Notes: generated by a model from the sequence alone, not told the origin. DNA of 64,000 bases from SHZI01 sp963802215 (GCA_963802215.1 CAWDHQ010000001.1:930001-994000), one strand, 5' to 3'; counted from the stretch's first letter, positions 52,061 through 61,579 are shown. Numbers and translations are program-made.

Positions 52061-52166
52061 GGATTTCCCCGTTTCTTATTTCGGGCGCCACGCCTTGGCC
52101 AGACCAGCGCGGCGCGTACCCTTAGTAATCCCCTACCCCAGCCCCACCTGGTGTAACAGTCCGGTC

Positions 52167-52195
52167 ATAATATGGACCGTTCGCCAATCGTAACA
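52167..52195 (-). promoter_or_regulatory. Putative promoter of the 4,6-dehydratase gene
   Basis: On the minus strand TGTTAC (52190-52195) and TATTAT (52167-52172) are separated by exactly 17 bases. The -10 box is close to consensus, the -35 fair. The start site would be about 100 bases before the ATG at 52060. The local AT richness of the 200-base gap supports a promoter here. Confidence 0.5.
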
Positions 52196-52261
52196 TGCTA
52201 CTAGCTCACTTCGTTAAGGTGAAACGGCGGTTAATTTCCCCTGACTCTCGTAGTCATCGAC

Positions 52262-53290
52262 CTACGCGACCCGCTTGTCGGATTCCGGGACTCCGGCGCC
52301 AAGCAGCCAGGCGGTGATCACCAATGGGCTCAGAGCACAACCCGCCAGAACAGTGGCGAATTCCGGCTTCGCCACCGACCAGTACGCCATGGGCGCCAGC
52401 CAGAGGACGTTGACGGCGAAATAAGCGCCGGTAACCCCCATATGACTTGACCACCGGCGGGATAACCTCTGGTAGGCGTGCAGCCGGTGCGCCTGGTACC
52501 AGCGCTCCCCTCGTGACATTCGCCTGAGCAGGGTAACGGTCGCATCGACGAGAAAAGCACCCCAGAGGATGACCCACGTCGCCACCGGAACGGGCGTTTC
52601 TGCTGATCCGATGAGTAGCGGCCCGGCCAGGACAAATCCCAGGAATCCGCTGCCCACGTCTCCAAGGAAAACCCGAGCCGGGCTGATATTCCAGACGAGA
52701 AATCCTGCCGAAGCCGCCGCAACGACGGCCAGCAACAGGCCGATTCCCTGAGATGGGTTGGCCTCAAGTAGAAACCACGAACCCAACCCGGCCACGAACA
52801 AGCCCTGACTGCCACCAAGGCCATCGACGCCATCCATGAAATTGAAGAGATTTATCGCCCACACGATTGCCACGAGCATCAGCGCGATCCAGATCCCAAG
52901 AATAAGGCCAGATGATGCTAGATCGAACTGCGTCAGCAAATCGGAGCACCACGCATAGAACCAGAGTGCGGAGCAGAAATGCACCAGGAAGCGGACGACG
53001 GGTCGAATACCGAATCGGTCGTCCAGCAGCCCAATCAACGCAATACTCGCGCCAGCCCCGCCAATACCAATCGCTACCGGCAGGCGAATGGAACCCATCG
53101 TCCAAAGAATCCACAGAGCGGAAAGGGTAACCAGCACGATGGCAATACCCCCACCGCGAGGCGTCGGCATCGAATGAGAACTCCGGTCGTTCGGCATGTC
53201 CAGCAGCTTCAGACGCAGGGCGAGTATGCGAACCCCTCCGGTGATGAGAAGGGCGGTGCTGAAAGCCATGCTGGCGAACCACCAGGTCAC
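52262..53290 (-). CDS. Initiating sugar-1-phosphate transferase (WbpL/WecA-type)
   Basis: A GTG-started 342-residue polytopic membrane protein. It shows the conserved pieces of the MraY/WecA superfamily: IGLLDDRFG (Asp pair), WAINLFNFMDGVDGLGGSQG, ARVFLGDVGSGFLGFVLA and HRLHAYQRL. It should transfer a HexNAc-1-phosphate to undecaprenyl phosphate and start the second (O-antigen-like) glycan. Its start overlaps the stop of the epimerase gene. The WbpL-WbpM combination is typical of P. aeruginosa-like O-antigen loci. Confidence 0.93.
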   Translation of the reverse strand: MTWWFASMAFSTALLITGGVRILALRLKLLDMPNDRSSHSMPTPRGGGIAIVLVTLSALWILWTMGSIRLPVAIGIGGAGASIALIGLLDDRFGIRPVVRFLVHFCSALWFYAWCSDLLTQFDLASSGLILGIWIALMLVAIVWAINLFNFMDGVDGLGGSQGLFVAGLGSWFLLEANPSQGIGLLLAVVAAASAGFLVWNISPARVFLGDVGSGFLGFVLAGPLLIGSAETPVPVATWVILWGAFLVDATVTLLRRMSRGERWYQAHRLHAYQRLSRRWSSHMGVTGAYFAVNVLWLAPMAYWSVAKPEFATVLAGCALSPLVITAWLLGAGVPESDKRVA

Positions 53291-54249
53291 ACCGAAAGTC
53301 TCCTGGCCCGGTAGTCCTTGACCGTACGTTGCAACCCATCTTGGGTGCTTACCGGTGGACTCCAGTCGAGGCGGCTGAACGTCGACCCGGGGTCCACCTG
53401 GAGACTTCGGACCAAACGACGAACTTGCGGACCAAGACCGAACAGCGTTGCGCCCATCTCGAGGAGAGCTGGTGGGACATCGACAAGCCGCAGGTTGCGA
53501 TCCATGTAACGCGCAATTGCGCGCAATAGCTCTGGAATCGTGAGGTCCACCCCGTCAGATGCCAGGAACGTCTGCCCGGCTGCGCGCGGATGATGTACGC
53601 ACGTCAGCAGCAGATTGGAGAGATTCCAGACATTGATCATGCTGCGCCGACTGTGCACCGCTCCCAATGGCAATGGCCAGCCTCGTTCGACCCAGCGGAG
53701 CATTGTGAGAAAGTTTGCCTTGACGCCCGGGCCATAGACCAGTGGCGGTCGAACGATGACGGACTCGAGTGGACTCGAAGCCGCTATTGCCAGGAGCAGT
53801 CGCTCACCCTCCAGTTTCGACCGCCCGTAGGCATCCTCCGGTGCCGGAGGATCCGTTGCGAAATATGGACGTTCCGTCGTGGCCTCGCCCATGGCCTTGA
53901 TGCTGCTTACGAAGACAAAACGCCTGACCCCGGCGCGCGCCGCCTCCGACGCCAGCCGTCCCGTGCCATAGGCATTCACTTCCTCATAAATCGCCAACGC
54001 AGCCGGAGTAACGCGACTGGTGTCGTGTACCTGCGCGGCAAGATGAACTACCGCATCGACTCCGTCCAGAGCGGCCGACCAGTCCGTAGTCCGACCAATC
54101 GTGGGAATAACGACCGTCTCAATGCCGGCGGTCTTTGTCGTGCCATCGGGGCGACGGACGACCGCCCGGACACTCGCACCGGCATCGACCAGATCTCCCA
54201 CCAGCTGGCGACCGACGAATCCCGTTGCGCCCGTTACCAGGATTCGCAT
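53287..54249 (-). CDS. NAD-dependent epimerase/dehydratase, nucleotide-sugar 4-ketoreductase-like
   Basis: ATG 54249, just before RILVTGATGFVGRQLV, gives 320 residues; GGAG lies a few bases upstream. A much longer frame upstream lacks any fold. The SDR motifs are VSSIKAMGE (Ser) and AYGRSKLEGE (Tyr-x3-Lys), with VIVRPPLVYGPGVKANF. The WbpV/FnlB-type group uses such proteins to finish the deoxyamino sugar made by the dehydratase and pass it to the WbpL-like transferase. That ordering fits the gene neighbours here, but the exact product is unknown. Confidence 0.9.
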   Translation of the reverse strand: MRILVTGATGFVGRQLVGDLVDAGASVRAVVRRPDGTTKTAGIETVVIPTIGRTTDWSAALDGVDAVVHLAAQVHDTSRVTPAALAIYEEVNAYGTGRLASEAARAGVRRFVFVSSIKAMGEATTERPYFATDPPAPEDAYGRSKLEGERLLLAIAASSPLESVIVRPPLVYGPGVKANFLTMLRWVERGWPLPLGAVHSRRSMINVWNLSNLLLTCVHHPRAAGQTFLASDGVDLTIPELLRAIARYMDRNLRLVDVPPALLEMGATLFGLGPQVRRLVRSLQVDPGSTFSRLDWSPPVSTQDGLQRTVKDYRARRLSV

Positions 54250-54387
54250 GGAGGCTCCAATTGTCCTGCGAATGCCGAGCCTTCGTCTCAACCCCGGATC
54301 GTCGATCACATTAAGCAGGGCTGGTTGCTCAATTAGGCAGCGCGGAACGGTGCGAACTATCCGCTGCGTGCCGCGGGAGGTCAATGC

Positions 54388-55527
54388 CTAATCCGCATCA
54401 TCCGCTGTGGCGACGGCCCGATAGAGCTGTACGTGCGCCGTCTCAACCGCCCTGGTATCGAACCGTGCCTCGGCAAGGCGGCGCCCCGCCGCACCCATCG
54501 CCGCCCGCCGGGCCGGATCGCCGAGCAGGCGCTCGACCGCCGAGGCCAGCGCGGCGACATCCTTCGGTGGCACTAGCACACCCGTGACACCGGGCTCGAT
54601 CGCATCACGGCACCCCGGGACATCGGTGGTGACTACGGCGCGGCCGCAGGCTGCGGCCTCCAACAACACCTTCGGCAGGCCTTCGCGGTAGGATGGCAAC
54701 ACGACCAGGTGGGACTGGGCCATCAGCGCCGAGACATCGGAACGGAACCCGGCCAGCTCGACGATGCGCTCATCGCGCCAGCGCGCGAGCTCATCGTCGC
54801 CGATCGATGCCGGGTTCTCGGGATCGGGGTCGCCCGCCAGCACGAAGCGCGCGGTGCCGCCGCGCGCGCGGAGCAGGCGCGCCGCGGCAACGAACTCGCG
54901 CACGCCCTTGTCCACCAGCAGTCTCGACAGCATCAGCACGACCGGCGGACTGTCAGGCTCCGGCTCGACACGGTAGGCGTCGAGGTCGACCCCCGAGCCC
55001 GGGATTAGCACGACCTGTTCCGCGCGGATCGTGCCTGCGCTCAACAGCGCTTCGAAGTCGCTGGGGTTCTGCAGCACCACCTTCGTTCGTGGACCGCCGA
55101 GCGCCAGGCGGTACAGCGCGACTACCATACGGCGCATGAGGTCAGCGCGCCAACCGCGCGCGATGAACACGAATCCCATCCCCGAGATGGCGGATATGAC
55201 TCCCTTGATCCCCACCAGGCGCGCCGCGATGCCGCCGTAGAGTACCGGCTTGATGGTAACCAGATGGATCACGCTCGGCCGCAGACGGCGAAGCAGCGAC
55301 CAGAGCTGGAACGCGCAGCGCAGCTCGCGCGGCGGGCTCAGCCCGCTCCGGCTGAGGTCAACCACGTGGTGGGTGACGCCGAGCGCGACGATCTCCGCCA
55401 CCGCCGGTCCGTCGCTCGTCGCGACGTGGACCTCGAACCCTGCGGCGCGTGCCGCGGTGGCCAGCCGCGCCCGGTGGGACACAAAGAACCATGGGACGTT
55501 GACGACGATCAGCAGCTTTTTCTTCAT
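54388..55527 (-). CDS. Glycosyltransferase family 4
   Basis: ATG 55527 overlaps the stop of the amidotransferase gene (ATGA). The 379-residue protein starts KKKLLIVVNVPWFFVSHRARLA and has VTIKPVLYGGIAARLVGIKGVISAISGMGFVF, a block typical of PglA/WbtF-like enzymes. The donor domain has SYREGLPKVLLEAAACGRAVVTTDVPGC. It should add a sugar to the second glycan, perhaps the first after the initiating one. Codon use is distinctly GC-rich, as for all genes from here to the right edge. Confidence 0.9.
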   Translation of the reverse strand: MKKKLLIVVNVPWFFVSHRARLATAARAAGFEVHVATSDGPAVAEIVALGVTHHVVDLSRSGLSPPRELRCAFQLWSLLRRLRPSVIHLVTIKPVLYGGIAARLVGIKGVISAISGMGFVFIARGWRADLMRRMVVALYRLALGGPRTKVVLQNPSDFEALLSAGTIRAEQVVLIPGSGVDLDAYRVEPEPDSPPVVLMLSRLLVDKGVREFVAAARLLRARGGTARFVLAGDPDPENPASIGDDELARWRDERIVELAGFRSDVSALMAQSHLVVLPSYREGLPKVLLEAAACGRAVVTTDVPGCRDAIEPGVTGVLVPPKDVAALASAVERLLGDPARRAAMGAAGRRLAEARFDTRAVETAHVQLYRAVATADDAD

Positions 55528-57491
55528 CAGGCCGCGGCGCGTAGCCCCTCGCGCTCGGCCTCGAGCCAGGCCTGGAACATCAGTACGTCCCACAGGTGGT
55601 ACTGCCAGTTGCGCGTGCCCGACAGGTGCTCGTCGAGGCGCACGCCGATCGGCCTCGGGTCGAAATAGCCCTCGCGCCGCAGGCGCGCCGGCGCCAACAA
55701 GTCGCAGGCCCACTGGCGCAGCGGGCCGCGCAGCCAGGCGTCGATCGGCACGCCGAACCCCATCTTCGGACGTTCCATCAGCGCTCGCGGCACGTGGCGA
55801 TGGAGTACTTCACGCAATACCCACTTGGTGACGCCGTCGCGGACCTTGTGCTCGAGCGGGAGGCTCCAGGCGAACTCGACCACCCGGTGATCGAGCATCG
55901 GTACGCGAGTCTCGAGCGAGACGCCCATCGCCGCGCGATCGACCTTCACCAGAATGTCGTCCGGCAAGTAGGAGATCAGGTCGAGGAACATCATTCGGTG
56001 GGTCAAGCCGTCGACGGTCGCCCAGTTGGCCCGATCGTGCAATACCGTGACGGGCTCGGTGGCGCCAACGACCATCCGGCCCGGTTCCTTCCAGTGCGAG
56101 ACCAGCTGATGGTAGATCTGTTCGGGCGACTCGACCGCCAGAACTTCGGCGAGCTTGTGCAGCGTGTCGCCCGGGCGCTCGAACCTCAGCCCGCGCGGCA
56201 GGACACGGCGCAGAGGCCGCACCACGCCATCCCATCGATTGGGGGCCACCGCCGCGATGCTGCGGGCAAGCGCACGACGCAGGGGGTGGGGCATCAGGCG
56301 CACCCGGCTCCAGATTCGCTGCGCCCAGCGGTAGCGCTCGTAGCCGCCGAACAGCTCGTCGCCGGCGTCGCCCGATAGGCTGACCGTAACATGCTGTCGC
56401 GCCATCCGAGCCACGAGGAAGGTCGGAATCTGAGATGAATCGGAGAACGGCTCGTCGTACAGCTGAGGCAGCCGCGGCACGACGGCGAGAGCGTCCTGCG
56501 GCGTGACATAGAGCTCGGTGTGCTCGGTCCCGAGGTGGTCGGCGACCGCCTTGGCGTGCTCGGCCTCGTTGTAGCCCGCCTCGTGGAAGCCAATGGAGAA
56601 CGTCTTCACCGGCCGCGACGACTGGGCCTGCATCAGCGCGACAACGGTCGAGGAGTCGATGCCGCCCGACAGGAAAGCGCCGAGCGGCACGTCGGCGACC
56701 ATCTGCCGGCGGATCGCGTCGCGGAGCAGCGCCTCGAGTGCGTCGACCGCTTCGGTCGGCCCGCCGGTGAACGGCGCGGCGCGTGCCGCGGTCACCGCCG
56801 CGGCGGCGGACCAGTAGCGTTCGAACTTGGGCTCGCGCTCAGGGCCACCGAATGTGGCAAGGGTCCCGGGCAGCAGTTTGGCAACGCCGCGGTAGATGCA
56901 GTGCGGCGCCGGGATGTAGTTGTGCCTCAGCAGGAGCGTGATTGCGTCGCGGTCGATTGGCGCGCGGAATGACGGGTGGGCTCGCAGCGCCTTGAGCTCC
57001 GATCCGAACAGCAGCGTCCCGCCCTGCCGGCCGTAGTAGAGCGGCTTCTCGCCGAGGCGGTCGCGGGCCAGGGTCAGGGTGTGTTCCTGCCGGTCCCAGA
57101 GCGCGAGCGCGAACATGCCGATTGCGCGCTCGAGCGTCGCCTTGACGCCCCAGCGGTCGAAGCCGGCAAGCAGCGTCTCGGTGTCAGAGTGCCCGCGCCA
57201 GGCGTGCGTAGTGCCGGCATCGAGCTCCCTGCGCAAGTCGAGGTGATTGTAGACCTCGCCGTTGAAGACGATGACGAACCGGCCGCTGGCCGCACGCATC
57301 GGCTGATGGCCGGCCGCCGAGAGATCGAGAATCGAGAGCCGACGGTGGCCGAGCCAGACGCCGACCTCGGCGTCTGCCCAGACGCCCGAGTCATCGGGAC
57401 CACGATGGCTGATCGCGTCGGTCATGCCGCGAAGCGCGCCGTCCGCGTCGCCGATCCCCGGGGATCCGAAGTAGCCTGCTATGCCACACAT
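55527..57491 (-). CDS. asnB: Asparagine synthase-type amidotransferase 4
   Basis: ATG 57491 gives MCGIAGYFG with Cys2. HRGPDDSG and LGHRRLSILDLSAAGHQP are in the glutaminase part and SGGIDSS (about residue 278) and SGDAGDELFGGYERYRWAQ in the synthetase part. At 654 residues it is the longest of the four copies. It sits inside the O-antigen-like operon, between a methyltransferase and a GT4, in a cluster with GC-rich codon use. It probably amidates a sugar acid of the second glycan. Confidence 0.9.
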   Translation of the reverse strand: MCGIAGYFGSPGIGDADGALRGMTDAISHRGPDDSGVWADAEVGVWLGHRRLSILDLSAAGHQPMRAASGRFVIVFNGEVYNHLDLRRELDAGTTHAWRGHSDTETLLAGFDRWGVKATLERAIGMFALALWDRQEHTLTLARDRLGEKPLYYGRQGGTLLFGSELKALRAHPSFRAPIDRDAITLLLRHNYIPAPHCIYRGVAKLLPGTLATFGGPEREPKFERYWSAAAAVTAARAAPFTGGPTEAVDALEALLRDAIRRQMVADVPLGAFLSGGIDSSTVVALMQAQSSRPVKTFSIGFHEAGYNEAEHAKAVADHLGTEHTELYVTPQDALAVVPRLPQLYDEPFSDSSQIPTFLVARMARQHVTVSLSGDAGDELFGGYERYRWAQRIWSRVRLMPHPLRRALARSIAAVAPNRWDGVVRPLRRVLPRGLRFERPGDTLHKLAEVLAVESPEQIYHQLVSHWKEPGRMVVGATEPVTVLHDRANWATVDGLTHRMMFLDLISYLPDDILVKVDRAAMGVSLETRVPMLDHRVVEFAWSLPLEHKVRDGVTKWVLREVLHRHVPRALMERPKMGFGVPIDAWLRGPLRQWACDLLAPARLRREGYFDPRPIGVRLDEHLSGTRNWQYHLWDVLMFQAWLEAEREGLRAAA

Positions 57492-57495
57492 GCGC

Positions 57496-58350
57496 TCAGA
57501 TTCTTCGAGCCACGGCGGTCCAGTGCGGCGTGCATTCGGAGAACCGCACGTCCACCATGCCGGCCGACACCAACATCCGTTCAATCTGCGCCCGCTTGAA
57601 GCGCTGCTCCAGGCGCGTGCCGAAGCGGTCGAGGGCGTCGGTCCGCATTACGTAGAACGGCTTGTCGCGGTAGTACGAGAGTGGCCAGTCGTCGGCGTCG
57701 CGACCGAGGCGCTCGAACAAAGCGGCGGTCCGCGCCAGCGGCAGGTAAATGACCGCGGCGATCACCTGCGACACCGCCCAACGCATCCGATAGGGCAGGC
57801 GCGAGATACCGCGCCGCAGAAGGTCCGACAGCCGCCACAGCGCGCGAAACCAGGCCGGCCGGTTGTCGAACGCGTAGTAGAGATAGACCAGGAAAGGGGC
57901 GCCCGGCTTGAGCTTGGCGGCCACCGACGCGATCGCTGCAGCGGTGTCAGGCACATGGTGCAGCACCCCAAGTGAGTAGGCGAAGTCGAGGCTGCCATCG
58001 GCAAACGGCAGCTCGCTGACTGAGACATGGTGGAACTGGCAGTTCGGCGCGTCGGCGAGGTTCCGACGGGCAACCGCCAGCGCCTCGGCGCTGGCGTCGA
58101 CCAGGTGGAGCTGGCCAACACGCGGTGCGACCTCGATCGCCCAGCGGCCGCTGCCACACCCGACGTCAACGCCCTGCGCTCCCGGCGGCAGCGTCTCCCA
58201 CGGAAAGACCCCGAAGTAGTCCTGGAAGATCTTGCCGCGCTCCGCGGCGCTGAGCCCCTGGTGATCGAAGGATGACCACTCGCGACCGAACCCGGCGACA
58301 GTCCGCTCGTCGAGGTTCGCCAGCGGGCGATCCGGTTGCTTCGCCATCAT
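57496..58350 (-). CDS. SAM-dependent methyltransferase
   Basis: The start is one of two adjacent ATGs at 58350/58347, whose first A is shared with the stop of the galE stub. A longer frame to 58701 has no fold. The 284 residues include VDVGCGSGRWAIEVAPRV (SAM loop) and SLDFAYSLGVLHHVPD. A hydrophobic, basic C-terminal part and the late YYRDKPFYVMRTD segment resemble the methyltransferase at 60726. It probably methylates a sugar or a carbohydrate intermediate. Confidence 0.85.
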   Translation of the reverse strand: MMAKQPDRPLANLDERTVAGFGREWSSFDHQGLSAAERGKIFQDYFGVFPWETLPPGAQGVDVGCGSGRWAIEVAPRVGQLHLVDASAEALAVARRNLADAPNCQFHHVSVSELPFADGSLDFAYSLGVLHHVPDTAAAIASVAAKLKPGAPFLVYLYYAFDNRPAWFRALWRLSDLLRRGISRLPYRMRWAVSQVIAAVIYLPLARTAALFERLGRDADDWPLSYYRDKPFYVMRTDALDRFGTRLEQRFKRAQIERMLVSAGMVDVRFSECTPHWTAVARRI

Positions 58351-58484
58351 CAGTGGTTCACCTGTCCGGGTCCGCATTCGTGATCTGCCATCGCCAGATT
58401 GACTAGTACGCCCGATCTTACCAACGCAACGAAGACTTCGATGCCGATGTACCCGGCGCCACTGGTGAGTAGTACTTGCTTCAT
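58350..58484 (-). pseudogene. galE-like N-terminal stub (44 codons)
   Basis: A 44-codon frame begins ATG 58484, overlapping the stop of the GT4 gene as ATGA, and reads MKQVLLTSGAGYIGIEVFVA then LVRSG. This matches the opening of UDP-glucose 4-epimerases (usually MK-VLVTGGAGYIGSH). Ser replaces a glycine in the GGAGYIG motif and Ile replaces the usual Ser. It ends at TGA, overlapping the next ATG (TGATG). No rest of the gene is present. It appears to be the remnant of a deleted galE whose translational coupling links were kept. Confidence 0.75.
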
Positions 58485-59611
58485 CCGACGCTCCGTGCAG
58501 CGTCGGCCAGTATCTCTTCGTATCGGCGCGTGGTCCTCCTGATGTCGAGGCGTTCGACGACGCTGCTGCGCGCCTGCTCTCCGAGCCTCGACCTGGCCTC
58601 CCGTGGCAGGGCGAGGACCCCGATGATCCCCTCCGCCATCGCGACGACGTCATCGACCGGCACGACGACTCCGGCCGCGCCGACGATCGACGCCGAATCA
58701 CCGACGTCTGTCGTGACGCAGGGAACGCCGCATGACATCGCCTCGCCCAGCACCAATGGGAACGCCTCCGCCTTCGACGCCAGCGCGACTACGTCCATCC
58801 CGGGGATCAGCTGATCGACGTCGTGTCGCAGACCGAGCATCGTGACCTTGCCCAAGAGCCCACGTTCGTCGACCCACCCGGAGAGCTCGACGTTGTCCGG
58901 CGACGCGCCGGAACCGATCAGGACGAACCGCGCATCGGGCCGGGCACGGGCCACTAGCACCGCTGCGTCAAGGAAGCCCCGATGGTTCTTGAGGGGGTCG
59001 ATCCGAGCGATAAGCCCGACCACCTCGCTGTCGAAGGGCAGACCGAGCGATCTACGCAGCCTTATGTTTGCCGACGCGTCTGGCCGGAACTGTTCGGTGT
59101 CAAAGCCGTTCGGCACGAACAGGATCTTCGTGGGCGGGAACCCAGCTCGCTCGTACTCGACCTTCGCGCGCTCGGAGCAGCTGATGATCCAGATCGGTAT
59201 CGACCTCGCCAGCATCGCGTTCAGCCGAAGTACCACGCGCGTGCCGAAGCTGAGACCGCGGGGTGACAGATCGCTGCTGTGGATCCCCCACACCACCGGC
59301 AGGCCCGTCAACCGTGCGGCGAGACCGCCCAAAAGGTCGGCATGGTGCATCCACGTCGAGACCACGTCCGGCCGCAGTTCCCGCAGCATGCGGGCCAGAC
59401 GATATAGCTTGCGAGGATCGGGGAGCCCCGAGCGCATACCGAGGGTCCTCACCTCGACCCCGAGCGCGACGAAACGCTCCAGCAACTGACCGCCGGGTCT
59501 GAGCGAGATGACTGCGCCGCCGCGAAGCTCCGGGCTGTTCTCCAGCAGTTTCAGGAGCATGATCTCTGCACCACCCATGTTGAGGCCGGTGATCACGAAG
59601 GCGACCTTCAT
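58481..59611 (-). CDS. Glycosyltransferase family 4
   Basis: ATG 59611 overlaps the preceding stop. The 376 residues show VAFVITGLNMGGAEIMLLKLLE (GT-B start), VVGLIARIDPLKNHRGFLDA and AFPLVLGEAMSCGVPCVTTDVGD (donor site with Glu). It belongs with the neighbouring GT4 at 59608, and both share the early MGGAE/GGGAE motif. Its role is to add one residue to the second glycan; the sugar is unknown. The longer frame upstream is not coding. Confidence 0.9.
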   Translation of the reverse strand: MKVAFVITGLNMGGAEIMLLKLLENSPELRGGAVISLRPGGQLLERFVALGVEVRTLGMRSGLPDPRKLYRLARMLRELRPDVVSTWMHHADLLGGLAARLTGLPVVWGIHSSDLSPRGLSFGTRVVLRLNAMLARSIPIWIISCSERAKVEYERAGFPPTKILFVPNGFDTEQFRPDASANIRLRRSLGLPFDSEVVGLIARIDPLKNHRGFLDAAVLVARARPDARFVLIGSGASPDNVELSGWVDERGLLGKVTMLGLRHDVDQLIPGMDVVALASKAEAFPLVLGEAMSCGVPCVTTDVGDSASIVGAAGVVVPVDDVVAMAEGIIGVLALPREARSRLGEQARSSVVERLDIRRTTRRYEEILADAARSVG

Positions 59612-60729
59612 GCGCGCGGACCGGCGATCCCGACGAGCAACTCCTCGTAACGTCGGGCGATGGCGGGTGCGAGAAATCGCGCGACCGCACCGCGTTCGAT
59701 CCGCTGTCTCCCGCCCGCACGCCACCGCCCGATCGCATCGGCCAGCGCTGGGGCGGTAATCGCGTGCGCGACTTCGCAGTACGGGATGCCGGCGAGGATC
59801 TCGCGCGTACCTCCGGGCGCCGGAGTGGCGATGATCGGGGTCCCGCAGGCGAGCGCCTCGAGCAGGACGTTCGGGAAGCCCTCGTGTCGCGAACTGAGCA
59901 CCAGAGCATCAGCTTGCGCGAACCATTCGAACGGGTCGCGCTGGAACCCCAGGAACCGGACCCGTTCCGATACGCCTCGCTGGTCGGCCAGTTTGCGGAG
60001 CGAGCCCTCGAGCGGCCCCTCGCCCAAGATCGCGACCGTGACTGCATGGTCAGGCAGCAACGCGATCGCGTCAATCAGGATATCAAAACCCTTCTCCTGC
60101 GAGAGCCGACCGGCCGCGATCAACCTGAGCGTGCCAGCGGCGCGGTCGTGCCAGCCCGGCCGCGCCGACCCTCCGCCGATAACCGTATCGATCCATTCGA
60201 CATCCACAGGGTTATTGACCACGACGGTCCGACCCACCGGAATCCCCGACACCAGGATCAGGTCATCGAGCATCGTCTGGCTCTGGCAGATGACAAGGTC
60301 GAACCGCTTGTACAGCCAACGGTAGAGAAAGCGCCAAAGCGCCGGGAAGCGATAGCTCGCCAGACCCTGGCTGACGATGAAGGCCTCCCGCGCGACGAAG
60401 CGCGTCGTGCGGGGGAGGATCGGGCGCAGCAATGCGAGCGCCAGGTTCAGGTGGCTGAGCGTGGAGAGAACCACGCTTGGGCGGTGATCGTTGATGCACT
60501 GTACGAGACGTGGGATCGCGTATCGAACGCGCGAGCATCGCAGGTCGACGACCGGCAGATCGGCCGGCAATTGCTCGCCGAAGACCGCACCTGAACCATC
60601 GACAATTACCAGCACCGGATCGATCAGCTCGCGATCGAACTGGCGCAATAGCGTGACCATCACGCGTTCCGCCCCCCCACCTCTCAGGGTCGGTACCACG
60701 AACATGACGCGGGTTCGCGGCGCGCTCAT
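59608..60729 (-). CDS. Glycosyltransferase family 4
   Basis: ATG 60729 overlaps the methyltransferase stop. The 373 residues have MFVVPTLRGGGAERVMVTLLRQF, IAAGRLSQEKGFDILIDA and HEGFPNVLLEALACGTPIIATPAPGG, complete for a GT4. The frame to 61161 upstream is not supported. It is the second of three GT4 enzymes in this stretch that share a GGGAE-type or LGGAQ-type opening and probably act in sequence. Confidence 0.9.
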   Translation of the reverse strand: MSAPRTRVMFVVPTLRGGGAERVMVTLLRQFDRELIDPVLVIVDGSGAVFGEQLPADLPVVDLRCSRVRYAIPRLVQCINDHRPSVVLSTLSHLNLALALLRPILPRTTRFVAREAFIVSQGLASYRFPALWRFLYRWLYKRFDLVICQSQTMLDDLILVSGIPVGRTVVVNNPVDVEWIDTVIGGGSARPGWHDRAAGTLRLIAAGRLSQEKGFDILIDAIALLPDHAVTVAILGEGPLEGSLRKLADQRGVSERVRFLGFQRDPFEWFAQADALVLSSRHEGFPNVLLEALACGTPIIATPAPGGTREILAGIPYCEVAHAITAPALADAIGRWRAGGRQRIERGAVARFLAPAIARRYEELLVGIAGPRA

Positions 60730-61562
60730 CGCGGCGCGGGCCTCTCGAACACCAACTCGTTGCAGCCGATGCCGCCGGCACAGGTTCGCAGCTGCCGAAG
60801 CTCGAAGCCGCGCGCACGATAGAGGTCGAATATCCGTTCCGGGGTCGCGACTTCGAACGGGAGTCCACCGACCCAATCGATCGTGTCCCGCCACGGGTCC
60901 ATGCCGCGCGTACCGACCCGGCCGTAATCGCGCCAGGTGGCGAAGGGCCTGAGGCGCAGCAGGTCGCGGACCATCGATGGTCCCCACAACCAGGCGAAGG
61001 CCGGCAGCAGGACCATCCAGCGCAGTGCGGCGGGCAACGTGTTGTAGACCCGCTTGACCATCAACCAGGCGCGGCTCGGCCGTCCCTGGTCGTTGTAGAT
61101 GGCGATGAAGAGTCGGCCGCCGTCCGCCACCAGCGGCGCGACGTTGTTGAGCGCCTGCCACATCTGTCCGGTGTGGTGGAGCACGCCCCAGCTGTAAACG
61201 ACGTCGAAGCGACCGAGGCTCTCGAGCAACACGCGGTCGAGCACAGAGCCTTGGCAGACCGTCCAGTCCGCATCACCGTCGAAGTATCGACGGCGCAGCT
61301 CTGTCGTGCAGCGCACAGACATCGGGTCGTAGTCCACCGAGACCACCTTCGCGCCGAGACGTCGCGCTGCCAGGCTGAACAGTCCGCTCCCCGAGCCGAT
61401 GTCGATAAACGTCTCGCCATGCAGCGTCTCGGCACCGAGCATCTCGCGTAGCGACCGCTCGGCCCGCTCGATGCGGTTATCGTCGAGAAGCTGGAGGAAA
61501 CGCCACCAGTTGGCCCCGAACTCGAATCGCTCGCCCTGCTCCACTTCGCGGGAATGATCCAT
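60726..61562 (-). CDS. SAM-dependent methyltransferase
   Basis: ATG 61562 follows AGGAG at 6 bases and gives 278 residues (MDHSREVEQGERFEFGANWW). An ATG at 61583 that overlaps the previous stop is an alternative. The SAM site is FIDIGSGSGLFSLAARRLGA and SWGVLHHTGQMWQAL is conserved. It ends with CAGGIGCNELVFERP. It resembles the methyltransferase at 57496 in general plan but not closely. It may methylate a sugar hydroxyl or carry out a chain-end modification. Confidence 0.88.
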   Translation of the reverse strand: MDHSREVEQGERFEFGANWWRFLQLLDDNRIERAERSLREMLGAETLHGETFIDIGSGSGLFSLAARRLGAKVVSVDYDPMSVRCTTELRRRYFDGDADWTVCQGSVLDRVLLESLGRFDVVYSWGVLHHTGQMWQALNNVAPLVADGGRLFIAIYNDQGRPSRAWLMVKRVYNTLPAALRWMVLLPAFAWLWGPSMVRDLLRLRPFATWRDYGRVGTRGMDPWRDTIDWVGGLPFEVATPERIFDLYRARGFELRQLRTCAGGIGCNELVFERPAPR

Positions 61563-61579
61563 CGGTGGCTCCTGTCGCC

